Below, piece by piece: positions 54,589 to 63,998 of a stretch of 64,000 bases of DNA. Both the position numbers and the translations under genes were made by a program. The first letter of the stretch is position 1. Each line of letters starts with the position of its first letter. The notes under the pieces are model-generated. The model did no database searches. It was not told where the DNA came from and worked only from the letters and a program-made list of their open reading frames with translations. The stretch comes from Photobacterium frigidiphilum (GTDB lineage Bacteria > Pseudomonadota > Gammaproteobacteria > Enterobacterales > Vibrionaceae). The DNA lies in NCBI RefSeq assembly GCF_003025615.1, contig NZ_PYMJ01000008.1:62001-126000 (forward strand), given 5' to 3'.

Positions 54589-55563
54589 ATGGCGATTAAA
54601 ACCAAAGATCTTAATGCTCGTCTGTTTGGTAAAGCGGATAAACGCCGTGCAACCAATGTGACAGAAGCACAAACAGCTGCAAAAGATAAAGCCGCTGTGA
54701 TTGAACTTGCGATTGCAGGTGAAGAAACGGTTGCTTTTGAGCTGATTAAAATTAATGCCGCAGAAGTAAAAACGAAAACACAGGTTTTTTCACAAAATGC
54801 ACGTGAGCAAGCGTTTTTAACTGAGCATGCACTAGCCGATATTCTTACTACATTAAAAGATCGTGGTCAGCAGTATCCTGCTGTTGGTCGCTGGCTTGAA
54901 GATGGACAAATTGAAGTACTCGACGGTAGCCGTCGTCGTATGTCATGTATTTTAGCTGAAAAAGACTTTCTGATTTATGTCGCAAAAGGCATTAATACAG
55001 AACATGCTAAATTTCTATCTGATGTCGCAAATGCACATAAACCTTTGTCATTATTTGAACGCGGCAAAGAAATGCAGGTGCTGCTTGATAATGGCAAAGT
55101 CTCTGATCAAAAAGAGCTCGCTAAATATTGTCAGTGTAGTGAAGCATTGGTAAGTGGTGCATTAAAAGCGGCAAGTTTGCCAATGGAATTGTTACTGGCA
55201 TATCCAAGTGTTGGTGAATTAGGTCGACCGACCATCGTTAAACTACACCGTATTTACTTTGGCCTTGCAGGGCAACAGCAGCAGCAGCTAATCGAACAAT
55301 TAACGTCTGCTGACAGTGCGATGTGGAAACGAATTGATGCGCAGGGCATCACTCGAATTACGCGAGAAGTCACGATTCAACTTGAACAAATGGGGGACTC
55401 ACTACAGCCCAAGCCTTTAGTTGAAAAGGCAAAAGCCCAAGAATTGGTTAAAGGAAAAGTGACCTTTACTCGTGATGGTGACAAGCTTCAACTTAAACTA
55501 AAAAAAATGAGTGATCGCCAAGTCGAAGATATTTTGGCTTATTTAAATGATTATTTAAAATAA
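54589..55563 (+). CDS. parB: Chromosome II partition protein ParB
   Basis: 324-residue centromere-binding protein. The ParB/Srx domain is visible as LADILTTLKDRGQQYPAVGRW and LEDGQIEVLDGSRRRMSC, followed by the HTH region around SDQKELAKYCQCSEALVSGALKA-type sequence and a C-terminal dimerisation part. It should bind the TTTACANTGTAAA sites listed here and load onto ParA. It is co-transcribed with parA (8 bp gap) and followed by a strong terminator. Confidence 0.95.
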   Translation: MAIKTKDLNARLFGKADKRRATNVTEAQTAAKDKAAVIELAIAGEETVAFELIKINAAEVKTKTQVFSQNAREQAFLTEHALADILTTLKDRGQQYPAVGRWLEDGQIEVLDGSRRRMSCILAEKDFLIYVAKGINTEHAKFLSDVANAHKPLSLFERGKEMQVLLDNGKVSDQKELAKYCQCSEALVSGALKAASLPMELLLAYPSVGELGRPTIVKLHRIYFGLAGQQQQQLIEQLTSADSAMWKRIDAQGITRITREVTIQLEQMGDSLQPKPLVEKAKAQELVKGKVTFTRDGDKLQLKLKKMSDRQVEDILAYLNDYLK

Positions 55564-55582
55564 GCTATTTTGATTTTTATTT

Positions 55583-55612
55583 AAAGCCACGTCAGTCGAC
55601 GTGGCTTTTTTT
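55583..55612 (+). terminator. Terminator of parAB
   Basis: Stem AAGCCACGTC / GACGTGGCTT with loop AGTC, followed by six or more T; 20 bp past parB. Confidence 0.92.
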
Positions 55613-55657
55613 ATACCTGATATTTAACTAGATTAGATAGCGGTCTAGCTTGGGTAT
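55613..55657. repeat. Shortened relative of the palindromic repeat
   Basis: ATACC...ACTAGA on the left and TCTAGC...GGTAT on the right resemble the arms of the elements at 23466 and 49744, with a shorter middle (45 bp in all). Confidence 0.4.
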
Positions 55658-55692
55658 ATCATCGGGTGCTATGATCAATAGGTTGTTGTTTT

Positions 55693-57837
55693 ATGAGTAT
55701 GACCATGTCTAATTTATTGCCTTTTTCATCACAATTAATAGCTCAAGCAAAGAACGCTAATTGCCGTCATTTAGTGGTATTAGCGGGTGACCTTGTGTGG
55801 GGAGCTGAATCTGCTAATTCCTTTACTTCAGGTTACCCAAGCTATTTTTGGGTGGGGGAGAATGCGCCTGAAAACGCTGACTCATTATCGATTAAAAAAG
55901 CAAAAAAGCTCTTAGGGCAAGAAACGCATTGTTTAGTCTTTAATGCGCACAACGGCTTTGACGCTGATGCATTTGGCGCACTTTCTGGCACTGTTATTGG
56001 GGGGGGCTTATTACTGTTATTAGTACCGAGTTGCTGGTTTGATGATACGCAAACACAATTGCCTTTTATTCAGCGCTTAGTTCGGTTGTTATCTCAACCT
56101 GAAGTTTTGCTTATTCAGCAGTCAGAGACTTGCCTTCCAGAACTTCCTGCTTCTTATTTTTCTAGAAATGATTATCAAGATTTACGCTTCAGTTGTTTAA
56201 CTCAAGAGCAAACATTGGCGGTTGAAGCGATTAAAAAAGTGGTGACTGGACATAGAAAACGTCCTCTTGTTTTAACTGCTGATCGAGGCCGAGGGAAATC
56301 GTCTGCGTTAGGTATCGCTGCTGCAAGTTTAATGACAGAACGTAGAATTCGTATTGGGGTGACATCGCCAAGTTTTGCGAATGTGAATACTTTATTTACC
56401 AGAGCCGCAGATGCATTAGGTATCGATTATCATCAACAAAAGAGCCTATCGTTTGAATCTGGCAACATGGTTTTTTTCGCCCCTGATACATTACTGACAG
56501 CACTTCCCGACATAGATTTCCTGATTGTTGATGAAGCCGCCGCCATTCCAGCACCTTTACTTTCACAGATGTTGACGCATTATAATCGCGTGGCTTTTGC
56601 AAGTACGATTCATGGTTATGAAGGAACAGGGCGAGGTTTTGCAATTAAGTTCCGTCAACAACTTGATCTGCAAACACCACAATGGCGTCAGTTATCGATC
56701 ACTCAGCCTATTCGTTGGGCGATTAACGACCCCCTAGAAAATTGGGTATTTAGTGCTTTATTACTCGATACTGATGTTATGCCAAGGCATCGCTTATCTA
56801 CAAAAGCGAGTTCAGAAATTACGTATCGCACGGTGCCAACGAAAGAACTCATTGTTGATGAAGCTTTGTTATCTTCGTTGTTTGGGCTTTTAATTAATGC
56901 GCATTATCAAACGTCTCCTAATGATATTAGCCAACTGCTTGATGATGCCAATATACAGTTATTAGTGGCAGAGTTGAAGAATGACGTGGGTGATAGTGAA
57001 CAGGCAGCAAGCATTGTTGGTTGTTGTTTAGTTTCTCTTGAAGGCGGTTTCGATATTGAATTAGCCCAGCAAGTTATGCTAGGCAAGCGGAGAGTAAAGG
57101 GACATTTATTAGCGCAATCAATTGCGGCTCATATAGGAATTCCTCAAGGGGCTACTCAGTATTGTGCACGTATACTTCGTATTGCTGTGCATCCTTTTTT
57201 ACAACAACAAGGCATTGGTTCATCATTATTAGGCTTTACTCAAAAATGGGCTGGTCAACAACAGTTAGATTATATCGGAACCAGTTTTGCTGCTGCCCCT
57301 GAGTTGGTGTCTTTTTGGCGTAAAGCTGGTTTCTTACCTATTCGTTTAGGTGTCACCAAAGATGCTTCTAGCGGTACCCATTCTTTATTAGCTGTTCAAC
57401 CAATATCTGACGCGGCGAAATCTTGGCAGCAATGTGCTGTTTCACTGTTTGCTGCAAACTTCTTAAGTCAACGAGTAGAGCAATTTAACAACCTTGAGAG
57501 TGAATTATTCATTTCTCTTTTTCAATACTCTTCTGCGCAGTTAGATATTGCGAAGTATATGCCGTTGCCATCATTGTTTCGTGACCTTCAATTAAGTTGT
57601 TATTGTCGAGGAGGGTTAGGGTATGATTTGGCTATCGCGAGTATTGAATCTTGGTTATCTGAATGGGTCACTTCAGACGATTTTATTCATGATCCTACTG
57701 CGGCTTTAGCTGTGGTTAAAGTGCTTCAGAAACAGAGTTGGAATACGGTTGTTGCGCAGTTTTCATTACCAAGCCGAAAACATGCAGAGCATGCTTTACG
57801 TTCTTATATTACCCAGCATTATCAATCTTCATTGTAG
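55693..57837 (+). CDS. tmcA: tRNA(Met) cytidine acetyltransferase TmcA
   Basis: 714-aa RNA-modifying enzyme that makes N4-acetylcytidine at the wobble base of elongator tRNA-Met. An N-terminal DUF1726-type domain is followed by an ATPase/helicase with Walker A TADRGRGKSSALG near residue 198 and Walker B DFLIVDEAAAIP, a GNAT acetyltransferase (RILRIAVHPFLQQQGIGSSLL) and a C-terminal tRNA-binding part. ATG at 55693 is used; ATG 55705 is an alternative. It is downstream of a parB terminator and probably co-transcribed with the PHP hydrolase 12 bp further on. Confidence 0.93.
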   Translation: MSMTMSNLLPFSSQLIAQAKNANCRHLVVLAGDLVWGAESANSFTSGYPSYFWVGENAPENADSLSIKKAKKLLGQETHCLVFNAHNGFDADAFGALSGTVIGGGLLLLLVPSCWFDDTQTQLPFIQRLVRLLSQPEVLLIQQSETCLPELPASYFSRNDYQDLRFSCLTQEQTLAVEAIKKVVTGHRKRPLVLTADRGRGKSSALGIAAASLMTERRIRIGVTSPSFANVNTLFTRAADALGIDYHQQKSLSFESGNMVFFAPDTLLTALPDIDFLIVDEAAAIPAPLLSQMLTHYNRVAFASTIHGYEGTGRGFAIKFRQQLDLQTPQWRQLSITQPIRWAINDPLENWVFSALLLDTDVMPRHRLSTKASSEITYRTVPTKELIVDEALLSSLFGLLINAHYQTSPNDISQLLDDANIQLLVAELKNDVGDSEQAASIVGCCLVSLEGGFDIELAQQVMLGKRRVKGHLLAQSIAAHIGIPQGATQYCARILRIAVHPFLQQQGIGSSLLGFTQKWAGQQQLDYIGTSFAAAPELVSFWRKAGFLPIRLGVTKDASSGTHSLLAVQPISDAAKSWQQCAVSLFAANFLSQRVEQFNNLESELFISLFQYSSAQLDIAKYMPLPSLFRDLQLSCYCRGGLGYDLAIASIESWLSEWVTSDDFIHDPTAALAVVKVLQKQSWNTVVAQFSLPSRKHAEHALRSYITQHYQSSL

Positions 57838-57849
57838 GAAAAGGACATT

Positions 57850-58590
57850 ATGCAGTTTCTTGTTGATACACATACGCACACAATTTCTAGCGGCCATGCA
57901 TATAGTACGGTATTGGAAAATGCCGCGGCAGCCTCGCAAAGAGGGTTGGAAATGTTCTGCGTGACAGATCATGCCCCGACGATGCCTGGAGCTCCGCATT
58001 TTTGGCATTTCGCAAACCAACGGGTTATCCCTCGTCTTCTTCATGGGGTTGCTGTTCTACGTGGCGTTGAAGCGAATATTTTAAACATTGAGGGAGAGAT
58101 TGATTTAGATGAGCGCATTATCAATCAATTAGATTGGGTTATGGCGAGCTTTCATGAACCCGTGTTTAGGTACACCAATAAATCAGATCATACCCAAGCA
58201 TTGTTAAACGTTATTCGATCTGGGCGTGTTGATGCGATTGGGCATCCTGGGAATCCCAATTACGATTTTGACTTTGAATCTGTTTTTAAAGAAGCGGCTA
58301 AGCACAACGTTGTGATGGAAGTAAATAATTCATCATTAAGTGGTTCACGTGTTGGTAGCGAAATCCGCTGTGAAGACATAGCAATGTATATAAAAGAAAT
58401 TGGTGGTCGTATTACAACGGGATCTGATGCTCACTTCGCTGCTGATGTGGGTAACTTTGAAAGTGTTGAACCATTATTGAAAAAAGTTAACTTCCCAATC
58501 GAGAGTATTATAACTCGTCATCCTCGATCTTTTCTGAACTTCCTTGAAGAGAGAGGTAAAAGTACGATTTCAGAGTTGGCTCACCTCTAA
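57850..58590 (+). CDS. PHP-domain phosphatase/hydrolase (YcdX family)
   Basis: 246-residue metal-dependent hydrolase of the PHP superfamily, YcdX type. Trinuclear zinc-site motifs are visible: [51 protein letters not shown] and TTGSDAHFA. YcdX of E. coli binds three zinc ions and has been linked to swarming; the natural substrate is not known to me. Start ATG follows AGGAAAAGGACATT. It lies 12 bp after tmcA in the same direction. Two parS2 sites follow its stop. Confidence 0.92.
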   Translation: MQFLVDTHTHTISSGHAYSTVLENAAAASQRGLEMFCVTDHAPTMPGAPHFWHFANQRVIPRLLHGVAVLRGVEANILNIEGEIDLDERIINQLDWVMASFHEPVFRYTNKSDHTQALLNVIRSGRVDAIGHPGNPNYDFDFESVFKEAAKHNVVMEVNNSSLSGSRVGSEIRCEDIAMYIKEIGGRITTGSDAHFAADVGNFESVEPLLKKVNFPIESIITRHPRSFLNFLEERGKSTISELAHL

Positions 58591-58599
58591 CGTGTTTCT

Positions 58600-58614
58600 A
58601 TTTACAGTGTAAAT
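58600..58614. promoter_or_regulatory. parS2-type centromere site 3
   Basis: ATTTACAGTGTAAAT, perfect consensus; 33 bp before site 4. Confidence 0.9.
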
Positions 58615-58632
58615 TTTTATTCTATAAAATCT

Positions 58633-58647
58633 ATTTACACTGTAAAT
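58633..58647. promoter_or_regulatory. parS2-type centromere site 4
   Basis: ATTTACACTGTAAAT, perfect consensus; forms a pair with site 3. Confidence 0.9.
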
Positions 58648-58850
58648 CCTCCTCTCTTATTTTTAATACAACCAAATGTATTAACTGCAAAAAATTACTT
58701 TGTCGTCAATTTATAGTCTACAGTTAAGATCTTGAGGGTTGTTTTGACTAGCATTATGTCTTGCGAGAAACAGAACCTTTTTTAAATCATGTTTCATGCT
58801 TACAAGGGATTTCGAGATACAAAAGGAATCATTGTATTTAGGAGAGAGTC

Positions 58851-59246
58851 ATGAGTTTAGTCAAAATTCAAAGTAAAGCGCTTAAGCAGCTATCGGACCC
58901 TATTCATTCGATAACTAGAGCAAACATTTCTTATACATTAAGCAATGGTGGTGTGGCTGCACGTTTATATAAACATGTGATGTTCACTGATTCACATGTA
59001 TATGATGTGGGGCTTAAAGTATCGATTGTTCGTCTATGCCGTAATAGTATGATAATAGCTACTGACCGTGAATTAGATGTATTGGGATCTTACGAGCTGA
59101 GTTTGCAAGGCATTCATCAAATGAACGGTTATATTACAATGCAAGAAATGGCTAGTGATAGTGCTGATTCTTATACATATGAATTCCATCAAAATGACAG
59201 ATTAACAGATCAAGAACTGAGTTTGCTGATTGCAGATCTAATCTAA
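58851..59246 (+). CDS. Unknown protein (131 aa)
   Basis: Soluble 131-residue protein, no signal peptide or membrane segment. Segments such as HVYDVGLKVSIVRLCRNSMII and QGIHQMNGYITMQEM suggest a mixed alpha/beta fold. The ATG is preceded by GGAGAGAGTC, a strong ribosome site, so it is a real gene. I do not recognise its family. It is monocistronic between two parS2 sites upstream and a long gap downstream. Confidence 0.75.
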   Translation: MSLVKIQSKALKQLSDPIHSITRANISYTLSNGGVAARLYKHVMFTDSHVYDVGLKVSIVRLCRNSMIIATDRELDVLGSYELSLQGIHQMNGYITMQEMASDSADSYTYEFHQNDRLTDQELSLLIADLI

Positions 59247-59654
59247 TTAAGCGGCTATATTGTTTGCTAACACGCCCTGAATAGTCAGGGTAATAAAATT
59301 CCTTCTTTACCTCTGCTTTATATGCATATGCCAATTCATTTAATGGTATTTTTAATTCGTTTATTTGTACCTAACACTACGATATACAAAGCATTACAAA
59401 TGCTTCCTCTGTGGATCATGGGAATTATTAATGTTTATATTCTATATTTTTAGCTTCCCTACAGAACAGTGGTTTGAGTTATGACGATAGAGAGCCTTCA
59501 ATGATATTCTCCATTGTCTCTCATCCCGAATTGTGACTCGTCTACTCCTGTTATACTGATTGTTAGGTTAATATGTAATAGTTGAAGTTTGACTGAATAT
59601 CACGATTTATGGCTTTTAAACGAATGGATATAATTTAGAGTGAAGGATCCCGCT
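59247..59654. other. Intergenic region upstream of the FapA-type gene
   Basis: About 400 AT-rich bases. A small hairpin CCCTGA / TCAGGG at 59275-59290 may end the unknown gene. The rest should hold the next promoter; nothing else is recognised. Confidence 0.4.
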
Positions 59655-61316
59655 ATGTCACAACAGCCTCTCCAGCTGTCTCAGCAAGGTCATACTGTCT
59701 CTTTACGTGTAGAGCCGTTGGATGATGCTGAAATGGAGGTGTCGAGAGGGGATGTATACGCTGCACTTTCAAATATTAATGCGAATCAATTTTTTATCTT
59801 TGAAAATGCTATTGATTCTGCACTTGAAGTTCTCAACAGTGACTCTGCATCGAATATTTCAGTTGAACCTAAAACCATTATTATTGCAGAAAAACGCTCT
59901 GCGACGCTAATTGTAAAAACATCGCCAGACCTAATGACAGCTTCAATGACTATAGTTGGTGCTTACGGTGGCAATCGGATGACTGCGAAAGAGCTACTTT
60001 CGGCACTGAAAGATAATCATATTATTAAAGGTATTCGCAAAGTTCAGCTGCAAGAGTTACTAACAAAAGGGCAATCACTTGTCTCTGGAGAGAAGCTGAC
60101 TTTGACCGTTGCCTTTGGTAAACCAGCAGAAAATGGGACCGATAGCCAATTTAAGCCCTTAGTTGAAGATATCAGTCAGCGTGTATTACGACCGCAGCAT
60201 AAGGCTGATGGTACCGTCGATATGCTTAACCTTGGTGAAATGGTAACGGTTACAATAAGCCAAGCAATTATGCGGCGTATGCCAGCAACGCCTGGTGTGG
60301 TCGGTTTTAATGTTATTGGTAATGATCTTGATTGTGTTGCTGGGCAAGAAGTGCCGTTTACGGTAGGTGACGGTACCGCTATTAGTGATAATAATGAAAA
60401 TTTATTAGTCGCAACTAAATCAGGTATCCCTTTAATTACAAAGAATGGGATGCAAGTTGATGATGCCTTAATTGTTAAAGGTGTGAATGCCACAACTGGA
60501 CACATTAATTTTGATGGTAGTGTTGTTGTACAGGGTGATGTTACGTCTGGGATGAAAGTGACAGCGACGGGTAATATTTCAGTGAGTGGCTTTGTTGAAC
60601 TTGCTGAATTAAATGCTGGCGGTGATGTCGTCGTTATTAATGGTGTTATTGGGAAGCCGCAGCATAGTAATGATGGGCATCTAGCCTGTTATATTAAAGC
60701 AAAGGGTAAGGTAACCAGCAAATTTGCCCAATATGTTGATATTGATGCTGGAAGCAATGTGGAATTATCTCTCCATGCGCTACATTGTCATATCCGTTCT
60801 CAAGGCGAAGTCATTGTACTCGATCAGTTCAAACGCCATGGAACATTGAGTGGTGGGATTATCGAGGCGGCTTACAGTGTTAAAGCACTTAATATTGGTG
60901 CCTTGGCTGGTACACCGACAGAAATCTCAGCCTTTAGTAAATGCTATGATTTGCGTAACCAGTTAAATGATACTTTTAAGTTGCTTGAAGACGAACAAAT
61001 TCAAAAGAATAAAATTCGTGAGGTCGAACTTAAATTGCTGCAGATACCGAGTACCAAAAGGCCAAGTGAACTTGTAACGAAGGTGATGGAGACGAAGGAG
61101 AAGCACGTAAATAAAATGTCCTCGTTAAAAGAACATTACCGAAGCCTTCAAAGCGAATATGAAGAGGTGCGTGGTGCTGTGTCTATTGCTGCGCTTAACC
61201 ACTTCTTTTCTGGTGTAAGTTGCCGTTTAGAAAGATTAACAATGAATGTTAACGAAGAACACGGCCCCTGTAGTATTAAGTACTCAGCTAATAAACTAGA
61301 AATTATCCCTCTTTAA
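59655..61316 (+). CDS. FapA (DUF342) family protein
   Basis: 553-residue cytoplasmic protein of the FapA/DUF342 family. Order: N-terminal domain (about 1-190, with TKGQSLVSGEKLTL), a central stack of beta-helix repeats rich in Gly, Val and Asn (about 270-420, e.g. GHINFDGSVVVQGDVTSGMKV, GDVVVINGVIGK) and a coiled-coil C-terminus (KLLEDEQIQKNKIREVELKL, MSSLKEHYRSLQSEYEEV). The start at ATG 59655 is chosen since AAGGA lies seven bases upstream; a GTG at 59640 adds five residues. Family members have been proposed to act in cell-surface or polar assembly, without a firm function. Confidence 0.85.
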   Translation: MSQQPLQLSQQGHTVSLRVEPLDDAEMEVSRGDVYAALSNINANQFFIFENAIDSALEVLNSDSASNISVEPKTIIIAEKRSATLIVKTSPDLMTASMTIVGAYGGNRMTAKELLSALKDNHIIKGIRKVQLQELLTKGQSLVSGEKLTLTVAFGKPAENGTDSQFKPLVEDISQRVLRPQHKADGTVDMLNLGEMVTVTISQAIMRRMPATPGVVGFNVIGNDLDCVAGQEVPFTVGDGTAISDNNENLLVATKSGIPLITKNGMQVDDALIVKGVNATTGHINFDGSVVVQGDVTSGMKVTATGNISVSGFVELAELNAGGDVVVINGVIGKPQHSNDGHLACYIKAKGKVTSKFAQYVDIDAGSNVELSLHALHCHIRSQGEVIVLDQFKRHGTLSGGIIEAAYSVKALNIGALAGTPTEISAFSKCYDLRNQLNDTFKLLEDEQIQKNKIREVELKLLQIPSTKRPSELVTKVMETKEKHVNKMSSLKEHYRSLQSEYEEVRGAVSIAALNHFFSGVSCRLERLTMNVNEEHGPCSIKYSANKLEIIPL

Positions 61317-61323
61317 TTGCCTA

Positions 61324-61338
61324 GTTTACACTGTAAAT
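61324..61338. promoter_or_regulatory. parS2-type centromere site 5
   Basis: GTTTACACTGTAAAT, full 13-base core; 33 bp before site 6. Confidence 0.88.
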
Positions 61339-61356
61339 TCGCTTTTGATTATTTTG

Positions 61357-61371
61357 CTTTACACTGTAAAT
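61357..61371. promoter_or_regulatory. parS2-type centromere site 6
   Basis: CTTTACACTGTAAAT, full 13-base core, between two convergent stops. Confidence 0.88.
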
Positions 61372-61381
61372 TGAAGTCTAC

Positions 61382-63364
61382 TTATAGCACCTTAATACTA
61401 TTAGGGGCTGTTGAACTACCAATCATATTTTTTTCAACCAATACTCCATTTCTTTTTTCGATAATATAGCCTTGAAATCCGTTAACAAATAATTCGGAAA
61501 GCCTTTCTAGCTGTGTTTCTGTCTCAACCCTTGTTGCGATTGTTTTGATATTTAATCGGTGAGCTGTTCGTGAAATAGAGGCTAACAAATCCGACTTAGT
61601 TTGATCATTTAATTGATGCGTATAAGCAAAATCGATTTTGACGTAATTAGGGCGGAATTCATTAAGGTAATCTAGTGATTTGAAATGACGTCCGTAGTTA
61701 TCGACGCCAAACCCAAACCCATTAAACTGAATGGCTGAGCACAATAAACCGGTTGCATCGGGTTGTCTAATAAAACTGGATTCTGGTATTTCGAAATATA
61801 ATCGCCCAGCAAGTGCTTTGTTATTTTGAAGTAGGCTGCCTAGCCATCTGATGAAGGTTGGATCACTTATACTGCTATAAGTCAGGTTTACAGCGAGGGG
61901 ACCTAGCTTTCTGTTGTGATTTAATTTTTTAATAATATCTTGTATAACGTGTCGATCAAATAAGCTTCCAATCCCAAGATCTTCAAGTGCACCCAAAAAC
62001 TGTCCTGCGCTAAATTCTTCTTTTCCCTTTTTTATCGATGTTAACACTTCAAAATGGTAAATATCTGCTTCTTTAAATATGACGGGCTGAAAATGAAATG
62101 CAAAGTAATTATTGGCAATGGATTCTAACAAGAGAGATTTCCATTGCTGTTTCCCCAGTGCTGTTTCAGTTTGAGATCCTTTAACTAACACCGCTGGCTG
62201 CTGAGGATCCTGTGCTGCTTTTGATAATGCATTGTCGAGCTGAGTGAGCAAAGTTCCTGCTGTGGTGGGTATATCGTTTAGTAGCAATCCAACACGGGTA
62301 GATTGCTCGTCTTGAATAGATGAATCAAGTTGTACCTTTTCGACAACACTTAATATTGTTTCACCCATTAATTTTAATTTTTCGACGGTAATGTTAGGCA
62401 CTAAAATAGCAAATTCATCAATGGATAAACGAGCAAGAATTAAGTCTGAATAAATGATGGATTCATTAAGTTTAGATGCGATTTGTTTAACGAGGCTGTC
62501 GCCAGATTCATAACCGAAGTTGTGATAATTATCATCAATAAGGGTCGTCTTTATTATTGCCAGCCCGCCGTTATGTGATTTTTTAAGCCAAGAATTTAAT
62601 TCGTTAATAAAAAAAGTACGATTCCCAAGCCCTGAAACTTCGTCACGGTACGCGCGCTCTCGTAATTTGACGGCTTCGTGAGCTTGCTCTTTGAAGTTAA
62701 CTTCTAGATGGGCGTGCATCTGATTCATCATTTTGACAATTGTTCGTAAATCTTGCTGCGGTGGTAATGAGATTGACTGGTAAGGTAGTCGAGCAGAATA
62801 TGCCGTGATTTTTTTTAATGCGCGCAAACCATAAGTAAGTAAAGGTATGGTCAAGAAAAGGCTAATGAAAAAAAGCACGAATGCTATGAATCCACTGTGT
62901 AATGTCTTTGACCACAGTTGCTGGTATGAATATGCTGAGTTGGTGGTAATCGTTAGTGTTACGAAAGGGTCTATTCGCTGCTTAGATACCGTTAATGAGT
63001 TAATCGGAAAGATGAATTTAAACCACGCTGGCATGCTAGCACGAGTGTTGTTTTGATTGTTATTCGTTAAATTTTTATCAAAAGAATTTGAATTTACTTG
63101 GAAACTCGCGCTACTGATCATAGGTTGATCTAGGAGGCTATTTAAGACTGACTCAATGAGTTGTGTTTTTTCTTTTTGGGGAATATCACGGTTTATTATT
63201 GATGTTAATACTGTGATATTTGACGATAGTATTTGTTCTATATAGTTTTCTTGTTGGTTCTTTAATACTGTAGTATTTGAGAAACACAGAACCATAAATA
63301 AAATTAAGCACACCGTAAAGCTACAAGCGATTGCACCTAAAGTAAGTTGTTTGTATAAAGTCAT
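61382..63364 (-). CDS. LapD-type membrane receptor with degenerate GGDEF and EAL domains
   Basis: 660-aa inner-membrane protein. Helix 1 (about 8-28), a periplasmic LapD/MoxY-type domain (about 30-155), helix 2 (about 156-178) and a HAMP-like segment precede a GGDEF domain (VSGLGNRTFFINEL) and an EAL domain. Key catalytic residues are missing: the GGDEF loop reads RLSIDEF, the EAL motif reads FEVL, and the later DDFGTG loop reads VDNYGRH. So it should bind c-di-GMP rather than make or break it, and pass the signal to a periplasmic partner, as LapD does to the protease LapG. No lapG-like gene lies in this window. Confidence 0.85.
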   Translation of the reverse strand: MTLYKQLTLGAIACSFTVCLILFMVLCFSNTTVLKNQQENYIEQILSSNITVLTSIINRDIPQKEKTQLIESVLNSLLDQPMISSASFQVNSNSFDKNLTNNNQNNTRASMPAWFKFIFPINSLTVSKQRIDPFVTLTITTNSAYSYQQLWSKTLHSGFIAFVLFFISLFLTIPLLTYGLRALKKITAYSARLPYQSISLPPQQDLRTIVKMMNQMHAHLEVNFKEQAHEAVKLRERAYRDEVSGLGNRTFFINELNSWLKKSHNGGLAIIKTTLIDDNYHNFGYESGDSLVKQIASKLNESIIYSDLILARLSIDEFAILVPNITVEKLKLMGETILSVVEKVQLDSSIQDEQSTRVGLLLNDIPTTAGTLLTQLDNALSKAAQDPQQPAVLVKGSQTETALGKQQWKSLLLESIANNYFAFHFQPVIFKEADIYHFEVLTSIKKGKEEFSAGQFLGALEDLGIGSLFDRHVIQDIIKKLNHNRKLGPLAVNLTYSSISDPTFIRWLGSLLQNNKALAGRLYFEIPESSFIRQPDATGLLCSAIQFNGFGFGVDNYGRHFKSLDYLNEFRPNYVKIDFAYTHQLNDQTKSDLLASISRTAHRLNIKTIATRVETETQLERLSELFVNGFQGYIIEKRNGVLVEKNMIGSSTAPNSIKVL

Positions 63365-63785
63365 GCTATTTCAACCATCGTGATTAAGATTATTTTTAGC
63401 TGGCCGAATCTTGAAACGCCAATACGCCCTAGTATTGAATCGTTTTTCTCATACTAAAATTGAGATTAAATGATTGAATTGAAGGTAGTACGAGATAGAT
63501 AAATATAATTTAGCAAATCTACTTCCAATCATTCACACAGTTTTTTCTAATGACGTCATTTTCGATATATGAGTCGAATACAAAATGTAAGAAGAGGCAG
63601 TTACATGTAAATTATGGGGTTATTTTAGGATTCTAGAGTGAACTGATAGGCTGTTGTTGTTTGAAGTTTCTAGGCTGGAAGTGCTGGGTTTATGAGGACT
63701 AATGAGCCATTAAGGATATTGGTAATACTACCGAGCGAACAGTATTACCCATTGCGAGTGAAGTAACGGCTAACGCCAGTATAAT
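63365..63785. other. Intergenic region with one hairpin
   Basis: About 420 AT-rich bases. GGTAATACT (63721-63729) pairs perfectly with AGTATTACC (63741-63749), 37 bp past the DctD-like stop, and may be its terminator although no T run follows. The left part should hold the LapD-type gene's promoter. Confidence 0.5.
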
Positions 63786-63998
63786 TTAATGCGTTACTTT
63801 AAAATCGTATTTATCAATACCGTGTTTCTTCATTTTGTCGTATAGCGTTTTTCTTGCTAGGCCGAGTTCTTCTTGCGCCTCTTTCAAACACCCATTATGG
63901 CGTTTTAACGCATCGCAAAGTAATGTGAATTCAAACCGGTTCACGCGATCGCTCAGGGTTAAATTAAATTGCTCATCACTTATCTCCCCCTCTTTGCT
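63786..63998 (-). CDS. C-terminal end of a DctD-like sigma-54 response regulator (cut by the window edge)
   Basis: The last 70 codons of a minus-strand gene that continues beyond the window. They encode a Fis-type HTH: VNRFEFTLLCDALKRHNG, then EAQEELGLARKTLYDKMK, and the ending KHGIDKYDF. This ending is characteristic of DctD, the NtrC-family activator of C4-dicarboxylate uptake. The receiver and AAA+ domains lie outside, so the exact identity stays open. Confidence 0.75.
   Translation of the reverse strand, partial: SKEGEISDEQFNLTLSDRVNRFEFTLLCDALKRHNGCLKEAQEELGLARKTLYDKMKKHGIDKYDFKVTH

Noticed and set aside
63600..63612. TTACATGTAA palindrome as a seventh parS2 site
   Set aside because: It lacks the central base and outer T/A of TTTACANTGTAAA, so the half-site spacing is wrong.
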